Positions 50,893 to 58,959 of a DNA stretch of 58,959 nt are shown here, piece after piece. This stretch comes from Aeromonas diversa CDC 2478-85. Lineage in GTDB: Bacteria > Pseudomonadota > Gammaproteobacteria > Enterobacterales > Aeromonadaceae. Location: positions 1 through 58,959 of the forward strand of contig NZ_CDCE01000009.1 in assembly GCF_000819805.1 (NCBI RefSeq), in the 5' to 3' direction. A program made the position numbers and the translations under genes. Below the pieces are notes generated by a model. That model saw only the letters and a program-made list of their open reading frames with translations. It was not told where the DNA came from and did not search any database. Positions within the stretch are counted from its first letter, which is position 1. Every line of letters begins with the position of its first letter.

Positions 50893-52242
50893 TCAGGGGG
50901 TCTTGAGGCGGCAGAGGGCCTCGAACCGGTGGGCACCAAACAGATAGGCCAGCGTGCCCGCCAGCAGGTTGGCCAGCAGCATGCCGAGGAAGATGCCCTC
51001 TATCCCCTGTGCCGAGCCGAACCAGGCCAGAGGTAGCAAGAGCCCAAACAGGCGCAGGCCGTTGAAGAGCAGGGCGACGGCGGAGGCGCGCACTCCGTTG
51101 AGGGCGGAGGCCAGCAGCATCACCAGAGCCTGGCAGCCATATCCCAGCGGAACCAGATGGAGGTAACGGGTCATGGTCTCGACGACGGTTGGGCTCTCGC
51201 TAAAGAGGGTGGCCACCCAGGGGGCGACCAGCCAGACGACCGCATAGAGAGCGAGCTGGAACAGCAGCGCGAAGCGCATCGTCAGCATCAGGGCCGCATG
51301 GGCTCGCTGCGGGTTACCGGCCCCGGTGTTCTGCGACACGAAGGGGGCCAGGACCGAGGAGAGCGCCATCATGACGATGAGTAGCAGGGCCTCGACCCGC
51401 GATGCGGCGCCATAGGCGGCCACCACCTCGGTACCTAGCCCGGCGAAGATCATCATCAACAGGGCGTTGGCCAGCGGGTTGAGCATGTTGGTGAAGGCGG
51501 CCGGCAGGGCCACATGTAAGACGGCCTGCCAGTGCGTTTTCAGCCTTGGCCAGGGGGAGAGGGTGAGCAGCAGCAGGCGATCGCGCCGGTAGAGGATGCG
51601 CAGGCTCACCAGCATGGCCATCAGCCAGGAGAGCGAGGTGGCGATGGCCGCCCCCTTGATGCCGAGGGCCGGCACCGGACCCCAGCCGAAGATAAGCAGG
51701 GGATCGAGCAGGCCGTTGACCAGCCCGGCCACCGCCATCACCAGGCTGGGGGTCTTGGTATCGCCGGTGGCCCGGGTGGCGGCATTGCCCACCATGGGCA
51801 GCGCCAGCAGGGGAACCGTCAGATACCAGATCAGCATGTAGTCGTGGATCAGGGCGATCAACTGGTCACTGGCCCCCAGCAGACGAAACAGGGGGTCTAT
51901 GGTGGCGGCGCCCAGTAGCGACAGGCTGCTCACCATCAAGAGCGTCAGCAGCAGGGCATCGGTGGTGAAACGGGCGGCTTCGTCGTGGCGCCCCTGGCCC
52001 AGGGTATGGCCAAGCACGGCAGAGAGACCGGCCCCCAGCCCCATGATGAGGGAGGTGACCACGAAGGTGACCGGAAAGGTGAAACTGACCGCCGCCAGCG
52101 CCTCGGTGCCCAGCAGACCGATGAAGAAGGTATCGATCAGGTTGAAGGCCAGGATGGCCACTATGCCGACGATCATGGGGCCCGTCATGCGTGCCAGCAG
52201 GGCGGGGATCGGGGCGTGGTGAAGTGGGTTGGGGGCGTGCAC
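50893..52242 (-). CDS. MATE-family efflux transporter
   Basis: 449-residue, twelve-segment protein: LARMTGPMIVGIVAI, NLIDTFFIGLLGTEALAA, GLGAGLSAVLGHTLGQGRHD and the second-half repeats NMLNPLANALLMMIFA, APFVSQNTGAGNPQRA. Such proteins export cationic drugs using Na+ or H+ gradients. I chose the GTG at 52242, which gives normal MATE length; the longer frame to 52368 would run into the groES promoter region. Confidence 0.88.
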   Translation of the reverse strand: MHAPNPLHHAPIPALLARMTGPMIVGIVAILAFNLIDTFFIGLLGTEALAAVSFTFPVTFVVTSLIMGLGAGLSAVLGHTLGQGRHDEAARFTTDALLLTLLMVSSLSLLGAATIDPLFRLLGASDQLIALIHDYMLIWYLTVPLLALPMVGNAATRATGDTKTPSLVMAVAGLVNGLLDPLLIFGWGPVPALGIKGAAIATSLSWLMAMLVSLRILYRRDRLLLLTLSPWPRLKTHWQAVLHVALPAAFTNMLNPLANALLMMIFAGLGTEVVAAYGAASRVEALLLIVMMALSSVLAPFVSQNTGAGNPQRAHAALMLTMRFALLFQLALYAVVWLVAPWVATLFSESPTVVETMTRYLHLVPLGYGCQALVMLLASALNGVRASAVALLFNGLRLFGLLLPLAWFGSAQGIEGIFLGMLLANLLAGTLAYLFGAHRFEALCRLKTP

Positions 52243-52327
52243 GGCGTCTCTCTTTGCAGGCGGGCCGCCGGGGCGGTTCGATAAAGAGAGTTCAATAGTA
52301 CGTGAAAAAATTTTTTTTGTATCGCCC

Positions 52328-52355
52328 CTTGAAGGCAGGGCTTGAGCCCCCACAT
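52328..52355 (+). promoter_or_regulatory. Heat-shock (sigma-32) promoter of groESL
   Basis: CTTGAA (52328-52333) and CCCCCACAT (52347-52355) are separated by 13 bases, close to the sigma-32 consensus CTTGAA-N13-CCCCAT. It lies about 80 bases before groES. Confidence 0.8.
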
Positions 52356-52431
52356 CTGGGAATATCAACGCTTTGGCCAGGTATGGCCATGTTAACGAAA
52401 CAAGAGAAAACTCATTTTGGGAGAGTTATCG

Positions 52432-52725
52432 ATGAAAATTCGTCCACTGCATGACCGTGTCATCATCAAGCGCATCGAAGCCGAAGCCAAGTCTGCCGGC
52501 GGCATCGTGCTGACTGGTACTGCGGCCCAGAAGTCCACTCGTGGCGAAGTTCTGGCCGTGGGCACTGGTCGAATCCTGGATAACGGCGAAGTGAAGCCGC
52601 TGGCCGTCAAGGTGGGTGACAAGGTGATCTTTAACGAAGGCTACGGTGTGAAGACCGAGAAGCTGGATGGTCAGGAGGTGCTGATCCTCTCCGAGACCGA
52701 CATCCTGGCGATCGTCGAAGAGTAA
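52432..52725 (+). CDS. groES: Co-chaperonin GroES
   Basis: 97-residue lid protein of the GroEL chamber. Starts [10 protein letters not shown], mobile loop [15 protein letters not shown] (about 17-33) that contacts GroEL, and ends [18 protein letters not shown] precedes the ATG. In operon with groEL, 39 bases apart. Confidence 0.98.
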   Translation: MKIRPLHDRVIIKRIEAEAKSAGGIVLTGTAAQKSTRGEVLAVGTGRILDNGEVKPLAVKVGDKVIFNEGYGVKTEKLDGQEVLILSETDILAIVEE

Positions 52726-52752
52726 TCTCACCCTAACCCGTTTCATTGATAA

Positions 52753-54402
<1,650 letters not shown>

Positions 54403-54423
54403 GCCTTCCCCCCCTGCTTGACG

Positions 54424-54450
54424 AAGGGCCCGTGAGGGCCCTTTCTTTTT
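54424..54450 (+). terminator. groEL terminator
   Basis: AAGGGCCC (54424-54431) pairs with GGGCCCTT (54436-54443) around GTGA, followed by TCTTTTT. Confidence 0.92.
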
Positions 54451-54543
54451 GCGACAGGAATAGCACTTTGCGGTGATAGGCCAGAAAAATAGGTCATGAT
54501 TTGCCCCGACAGGCCGATAATGGTGTTGGACAGGAGGTAAACT

Positions 54544-54729
54544 ATGGAAATTTCCGGATCCGGTTCTGCCAACTATGGCCAGGCTATCCTTGCGGCTAGC
54601 CTGGCCAAGAAACAGCAACAGCAAGAAGGGCAGGCTGCTCTGGAGTTGTTGCAGACTGCATCCAAGTCTGCTCCCGCTCCTCAGTCCGCCGGCGGTTCGC
54701 TGGGCAGCAACATCGACATTCGTGTCTGA
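54544..54729 (+). CDS. Small YjfB-like 'putative motility protein'
   Basis: 61-residue protein: MEISGSGSANYGQAILAASL, a Lys/Gln-rich helix (KKQQQQEGQAALELLQTA) and a short C-terminal end GSNIDIRV. This resembles the YjfB_motility family; members are small and little studied. A strong GGAGG leads the ATG, and its own terminator follows, so it is a real separate gene. Role unknown; the flagellar link comes from the family name only. Confidence 0.75.
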   Translation: MEISGSGSANYGQAILAASLAKKQQQQEGQAALELLQTASKSAPAPQSAGGSLGSNIDIRV

Positions 54730-54740
54730 TGCTACAAAAC

Positions 54741-54771
54741 AAAAGCCTCGGCAGATGCCGAGGCTTTTTTT
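54741..54771. terminator. Terminator after the YjfB-like gene
   Basis: AAAAGCCTCGGC pairs with GCCGAGGCTTTT around AGAT; T runs on both strands, so it also serves the convergent rluA. Confidence 0.93.
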
Positions 54772-54782
54772 ATGGATGCGAT

Positions 54783-55442
54783 TCAGAGCGCAAAGGGCGC
54801 CGGCGCCTCGAAGGCGATACGCTCGCCGCTGCGCGGGTGGCTTATCTCGAGGCGCGCCGCATGCAAATAGAGGTGCGGTGCGGCCGCCAGGGCCTCAGGG
54901 TGGGCGTAGAGGTTGTCCCCCAGAATGGGGTGACCCAGCTCCAGCATGTGGACCCGCAGTTGGTGTGAGCGCCCTGTGATGGGCGTCAGCTTCACCAGCG
55001 TGTTGCCATTCTCCACCCTCAGCTTCTGCCACAGGGTGAGGGCATGGCGCCCCTCCTCGAAGTCCACCTTCTGCTTGGGTCGGTTCGGCCAGTCGACGCA
55101 CAGGGGCAGGTCGACCTGACCGCTCTCGTCTTTCATCTCACCCCACACCCAGGCCAGGTAGTGCTTGTCGGTCTCGCGCTCGCGAAACTGACGGCTCAGT
55201 TCCCGGTGGGCGTCGGGTGTGAGCGGTACCACGATGACACCACTGGTGGCCATGTCGAGACGATGGGACGCCGCCGCCCGTGGGAACCCCTCTTGCTGCA
55301 CGCGCCACAGCACGCTGTCTTCGTAGTCGGCGCCACGGCCGGGGACGCTGAGCAGACCGGTTGGCTTGTTGACCACCATGATGTCGCGATCCTGATGCAG
55401 GATCTCGAGCCAGGGCTCCTTGGGCGGGTTGTAGTCGATCAT
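54783..55442 (-). CDS. rluA: Dual-specificity rRNA/tRNA pseudouridine synthase RluA
   Basis: 219 residues, same length as E. coli RluA, which makes pseudouridine 746 in 23S rRNA and 32 in some tRNAs. Catalytic aspartate lies in HRLDMATSGV; other blocks are YNPPKEPWLEIL, VVNKPTGLLSVPG, DWPNRPKQKV, LTPITGRSHQLRVHM and LGHPILGDN. It follows rapA by 17 bases on the same strand, as in E. coli. Confidence 0.96.
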   Translation of the reverse strand: MIDYNPPKEPWLEILHQDRDIMVVNKPTGLLSVPGRGADYEDSVLWRVQQEGFPRAAASHRLDMATSGVIVVPLTPDAHRELSRQFRERETDKHYLAWVWGEMKDESGQVDLPLCVDWPNRPKQKVDFEEGRHALTLWQKLRVENGNTLVKLTPITGRSHQLRVHMLELGHPILGDNLYAHPEALAAAPHLYLHAARLEISHPRSGERIAFEAPAPFAL

Positions 55443-55459
55443 CTCTCTCGCTCTGTCTG

Positions 55460-58327
55460 TTACTGGTGGGTGACCACGATGAAGCGGATGGCATCCAGCT
55501 TGAGCTGGGTCTGGTCAATCAGGTGGAGCAATTCTGCCTCCAACTGCTGCAGATAGGCCAGTTCGCTGTCGCGCACGTTGGGGTTGACCGCCTTGAGCTC
55601 GGTCAGGCGGGCCAGCTCTTGCTGCAGGGTGGCGACCATGCGGGCACGAGCGTCGGCGACGATCTGGGCCTTGAGCGGCTCGGCCAGCTCCTGCCCCTTG
55701 CCGATAAGGCCGTGGATCAGCGGCTGGGAAGTGGTCACCAGCTTGCTGCCCAGGTGACGGTTGACCGGGGTCAGCTGACGGTTAAAGGTCTCGAAGGGTA
55801 CCTTTTCACCCAGGTTGTTGCCGTTTTTGTCGAGCAGCAGGCGGATCGGGGTCGGCGGCATGAAGCGGTAGAGCTGGGGATGGCTGGCCGACTCGGCCAC
55901 GAACACCAGCTCGAGCAGGGTCGAGCCGATGGGCAGCGCCTTGTTCTTCAGCAGGGCCACCGAGGTGGAGCCGATCTCGGAGCCGAGGATCAGATCGATA
56001 CCGCCGCGCAGCATGGGGTGATCCCAGGAGACAAACGCCATGTCATCGCGCGACAGGGCGGTCTCCCGGTCGAAGGTAACCGTCATGCCGTCCTGGGGCA
56101 GGCCCGGGAAGCTGGGCACCAGCATATGGTCACCCGGGGTCAGCACCAGGGCGTTCTCGCCGCGGTCATCCTGGTTGATGCCGATCTCGTCGAACATCTT
56201 GAGGGCGAACGCCACCATGGCGGTGTCGTCGTCTTCGGCTGCCAGTTGTTCGACCAGGGCGCGCGCCTTGTCGCCACCGCTGGAGTGGATCTCGAGCAGG
56301 CGATCGCGGCCGGATTCCAGCTTGGCCCTGAGCGGCTCGTGAATGGCGCGGGTGCGCTCGAGCAGGGCATCGAGGGCCTCTTCGCCGTTGTCGTTGGCCG
56401 CCAGCAGGGTGAACAGCTCCTCGCGTACCGCCTCAAACACAGGGCGGGCGGTCGGACAGGTCTGCTCGAAGGCGTCGAGACCGGCGTGGTACCAGCGCAG
56501 CAGGGCATGCTGAGAGGTGCCCTCCAGATAAGGGACGTGGATCTCCACCGTGTTGCGCTGACCAATCCGGTCGAGACGGCCGATGCGCTGCTCCAGCAGA
56601 TCCGGGTTGAGCGGCAGATCGAACAGCACTAGGTGGCTGGCGAACTGGAAGTTACGGCCCTCGGAGCCGATTTCGGAGCAGAGCAGCACCTGGGCTCCGC
56701 CCTCGTTCTGGGCGAAGTAGGCCGCGGCCTTGTCACGCTCGATGAGGGACATGCCTTCGTGAAACACGGCGGCGCGGATCCCCTCGCGGGTGCGCACGGC
56801 CTCTTCCAGTGCGATGGCGGTAGCGGCCTCGGAGCAGATCACCAGCACCTTCTGCTGGCGTGCCGAGAGCAGCAGCTCCAGCAACCAGTCGATACGCGGA
56901 TCGAACTGGGTCCAGGTGCTGCTGTCACCTTCGAATTGCTGGAAGATCTTCTCGGGGTAGAGGTAGCGCAAGGCGCGGGTTTGCAGATCGCCGCCATTGC
57001 CGCCCATCATGCCCATCACCTTGATGGCGGTCTTGTACTGATCCGGCAAGGCCATGGGATAGACGTTGAGGTGGCGTTCCGGGAAGCCCTGGATGTTGGC
57101 GCGGCTGTTGCGGAACAGCACGCGGCCGGTACCGTGACGATCGAGCAGTTTCTCTACCGCCTGCTGGCGGCTGGCTGCATCGCTCAGATCAACCCCGTCG
57201 AGTTGTTCGGCCAGCAGGGAGCGGGCGGCGGCGTCGAGTTCTGCGCCGTCGAGCAGGGCCTGGGCGGCGCTGGCGATGGCGCCGTACTCTTGCTCCTCGG
57301 CGAGGAAGGCGTCGTAGTCGAAGAAGCGCTCCGGATCGAGCAGGCGCAGGCGGGCAAAGTGACTCTTGTGGCCTAGCTGATCCGGGGTTGCGGTGAGCAG
57401 CAGTACGCCGGGGACCTGCTCGGCCAGGGCCTCGACCATCTCGTAGGCACGACTCGGCGCCTCGGCGCTCCACTCTAGGTGATGAGCCTCATCCACGACC
57501 AGCAGGTCCCACTCCGCTTCCAGGATCTGCTCGAAGCGGCGACGCTTCTTGCGCAGGAAGTCGAGGCTGCACAATACCAGTTGTTCGGTTTCGAAGGGGT
57601 TCTCTGCCTCGGCAAAGGCCTCGACGCAGCGCTCTTCATCAAACAGGGAGAAGAAGAGGTTGAAGCGGCGCATCATCTCGACCAGCCACTGGTGTTGCAG
57701 GTTTTCTGGCAGCAGGATCAGCACTCGCTTGGCGCGGCCCGAGAGCAGCTGCTGGTGAATGACCATGCCCGCTTCTATGGTCTTGCCCAGTCCCACTTCA
57801 TCGGCGAGTAGCACGCGTGGCGCGTGGCGATGACCCACCTCATGGGCGATATAGAGCTGGTGCGGGATCAGGCTGACGCGGCCGCCGGCCAGACCCCGGG
57901 TCGGGTTGAGGCGGCGCTGATGCTGGTTGATCAGGGATTCGTAGCGCAGGGTGAAGCGGGACATACGATCGATCTGTCCGGCAAACAGGCGATCTTGCGG
58001 TTTGTTGAACTTGATGAAGTTGCTGAGGAACACCTCTTTGAGCGCGACGGGCTCCTGGGTGTCGTTGCGAGTGCCTACATATATAAGCAGGCCTTCTTTC
58101 TCCTGCACCTGCTCGACCGTCATGACCCACTCTTCGTGGCTGGTCACCTGATCGCCTTCGTTGAAGCGGACCCGGGTCACCGGGGCATCTTCCTTGGCAT
58201 ACATACGGTTTTCACCGGTGGCGGGGAACAGCAGGGTTATCATGCGACCCTCGACGGCCACGACCGTCCCCAAACCGAGATCCGTCTCTGTATCGCTAAT
58301 CCAACGTTGGCCAAGTGCAAAAGGCAT
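55460..58327 (-). CDS. rapA: RNA polymerase-associated helicase-like ATPase RapA
   Basis: 955-residue Swi2/Snf2 ATPase that binds RNA polymerase and promotes its recycling. Visible: N-terminal Tudor-like part ([22 protein letters not shown]), Walker [19 protein letters not shown] box [20 protein letters not shown], helicase motifs [20 protein letters not shown] and [12 protein letters not shown], and end [14 protein letters not shown] 58327 aligns with the E. coli start; an in-frame ATG 12 bases upstream is less likely. First gene of rapA-rluA. Confidence 0.97.
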   Translation of the reverse strand: MPFALGQRWISDTETDLGLGTVVAVEGRMITLLFPATGENRMYAKEDAPVTRVRFNEGDQVTSHEEWVMTVEQVQEKEGLLIYVGTRNDTQEPVALKEVFLSNFIKFNKPQDRLFAGQIDRMSRFTLRYESLINQHQRRLNPTRGLAGGRVSLIPHQLYIAHEVGHRHAPRVLLADEVGLGKTIEAGMVIHQQLLSGRAKRVLILLPENLQHQWLVEMMRRFNLFFSLFDEERCVEAFAEAENPFETEQLVLCSLDFLRKKRRRFEQILEAEWDLLVVDEAHHLEWSAEAPSRAYEMVEALAEQVPGVLLLTATPDQLGHKSHFARLRLLDPERFFDYDAFLAEEQEYGAIASAAQALLDGAELDAAARSLLAEQLDGVDLSDAASRQQAVEKLLDRHGTGRVLFRNSRANIQGFPERHLNVYPMALPDQYKTAIKVMGMMGGNGGDLQTRALRYLYPEKIFQQFEGDSSTWTQFDPRIDWLLELLLSARQQKVLVICSEAATAIALEEAVRTREGIRAAVFHEGMSLIERDKAAAYFAQNEGGAQVLLCSEIGSEGRNFQFASHLVLFDLPLNPDLLEQRIGRLDRIGQRNTVEIHVPYLEGTSQHALLRWYHAGLDAFEQTCPTARPVFEAVREELFTLLAANDNGEEALDALLERTRAIHEPLRAKLESGRDRLLEIHSSGGDKARALVEQLAAEDDDTAMVAFALKMFDEIGINQDDRGENALVLTPGDHMLVPSFPGLPQDGMTVTFDRETALSRDDMAFVSWDHPMLRGGIDLILGSEIGSTSVALLKNKALPIGSTLLELVFVAESASHPQLYRFMPPTPIRLLLDKNGNNLGEKVPFETFNRQLTPVNRHLGSKLVTTSQPLIHGLIGKGQELAEPLKAQIVADARARMVATLQQELARLTELKAVNPNVRDSELAYLQQLEAELLHLIDQTQLKLDAIRFIVVTHQ

Positions 58328-58527
58328 CAAATTCTCCAAAGCCCGAGAGGTGTGTCGTAAAGGGGCGCTATGTTACCCGAAGGCCAAAAGCGGATCATCC
58401 ATCACGAAGCGCTCTGTCAGTAAAAGGTAGAAGAGAAGCCGCGGACGCTGAAATGCGGCTATTTAGACCATTTTGGCGGTTTGTTGTGCAAACAAACCGT
58501 TAGGCGTGATTTTTCTCAAAGTTCCTA

Positions 58528-58555
58528 TTGCCACGGCGCGCGAACTCCCTATAAT
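58528..58555 (+). promoter_or_regulatory. rrn P1 promoter
   Basis: TTGCCA (58528-58533), 16-base spacer, TATAAT (58550-58555), then GCGCCTCC, a GC-rich discriminator typical of stringently controlled rRNA promoters. Confidence 0.85.
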
Positions 58556-58630
58556 GCGCCTCCATCGACAGGGCAACGCCGCCACAGCAGCGAGTCGGTC
58601 GATGTGAGAAAAAGCCTTGAAAAATAAGGC

Positions 58631-58658
58631 TTGACTCACCAGGCGGGAAGCGTAGAAT
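58631..58658 (+). promoter_or_regulatory. rrn P2 promoter
   Basis: TTGACT (58631-58636), 16-base spacer, TAGAAT (58653-58658), followed by the GC-containing discriminator GCCACTCCC. Confidence 0.82.
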
Positions 58659-58686
58659 GCCACTCCCGTTGCGATGCAAATCGCAC

Positions 58687-58699
58687 TGTTCTTTAACAA
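58687..58699 (+). promoter_or_regulatory. rrn boxA antitermination site
   Basis: TGTTCTTTAACAA is close to the boxA consensus TGCTCTTTAACAA bound by NusB-S10 on rRNA transcripts. Confidence 0.85.
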
Positions 58700-58844
58700 A
58701 TTGAATCAAGCAATCTGTGTGGGCACTCGCAGGATTGAAGCATCAAAAACAATTTTTGATATTTCAATGTCTGATGAAGTGACCAAGCAAGACTTCTTTT
58801 GAAGTCAGCAACAGTTAATTCAGCAATTCATTGAGCCCAAACTT

Positions 58845-58959
58845 AAATTGAAGAGTTTGATCATGGCTCAGATTGAACGCTGGCGGCAGGCCTAACACAT
58901 GCAAGTCGAGCGGCAGCGGGAAGTAGCTTGCTACTTTGCCGGCGAGCGGCGGACGGGTG
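58845..58959 (+). rRNA. rrs: 16S ribosomal RNA, 5' end (cut by the window)
   Basis: AAATTGAAGAGTTTGATCAT begins the gene, followed by the conserved GGCTCAGATTGAACGCTGGC and GGCAGGCCTAACACATGCAA. The first variable loop (GCGGGAAGTAGCTTGCTACT) fits Aeromonas. Only 115 bases are in the window. Confidence 0.97.

Larger units (their letters stand above)
58328..58844. promoter_or_regulatory. rapA-rrn divergent region and rrn leader
   Basis: The first part should hold the rapA promoter, not identified. GGTTTGTT (58478-58485) and AACAAACC (58491-58498) form a dyad 30 bases before the rrn P1 -35; a Fis-type role is possible. The two rrn promoters and boxA are listed separately. After boxA the leader is AT-rich up to the 16S start. 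Confidence 0.6.

Overview
The window looks like chromosome of an Aeromonas (A. hydrophila-like). It is GC-rich and carries an aerolysin gene (aerA), a 588-residue vibriolysin/elastase of the AhyB type, a thi operon with a fused thiD-thiE, and the first 115 bases of a 16S rRNA gene whose sequence fits Aeromonas. Most of it is ordinary gammaproteobacterial core. The exception is a low-GC, transposon-bearing accessory block at about 13.7-19.3 kb.

Layout. 1-2.4 kb: a two-component system (kinase cut by the window edge) divergent from two small secreted DUF5666-like proteins. 2.5-4.6 kb: a yjfL-yjfM-yjfC operon (DUF350, DUF1190, ATP-grasp). 4.65-6.65 kb: a probable LysR-gene remnant, an AT-rich leader and aerA with its terminator. 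6.67-13.7 kb: promoter, TPP riboswitch and thiC-thiDE-thiF-thiS-thiG-thiH, mostly overlapping stop-to-start. 13.7-14.1 kb: a dense cluster of perfect palindromes without a convincing gene. 14.4-16.2 kb: two AT-rich minus-strand genes, a PIN-domain nuclease-like protein and a small protein with an E...D...ExK pattern like PD-(D/E)XK nucleases. 16.5-19.0 kb: two near-identical HUH (RAYT/Y1-type) transposons, one inserted inside the other, sitting in what looks like a broken gene for a secreted protein. 19.4-27.3 kb: two periplasmic binding proteins, LysR/LysE pair, cpdB, and a low-GC MarR/EamA/FMN-reductase cassette. 27.35-34 kb: glmS with a DeoR-type regulator, a PAS-GGDEF cyclase and glnE. 34.1-36.9 kb: chemoreceptor, K+ channel and ygiM. 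37-41.5 kb: putA and two rim-type acetyltransferases. 41.8-50.9 kb: elastase, LysR/mdtH, porin, dcuA, aspA and fxsA. 50.9-58.3 kb: MATE transporter, groESL, a small YjfB-like protein, rluA and rapA. The rrn promoters and the start of 16S rRNA close the window.

How genes work together. The thi operon covers pyrimidine (ThiC, ThiD), thiazole (ThiF, S, G, H) and coupling (ThiE) steps of thiamine phosphate synthesis under one TPP riboswitch. aspA and dcuA form the anaerobic aspartate/fumarate/succinate exchange module. GroES/GroEL have a heat-shock type promoter. AerA and the elastase are the two clear secreted virulence factors; proaerolysin carries its protease-activation loop.

The least explained parts are the nested transposon pair (excision of the inner copy restores the outer reading frame), the putative two-nuclease AT-rich island beside it, and the palindrome cluster between thiH and the island.
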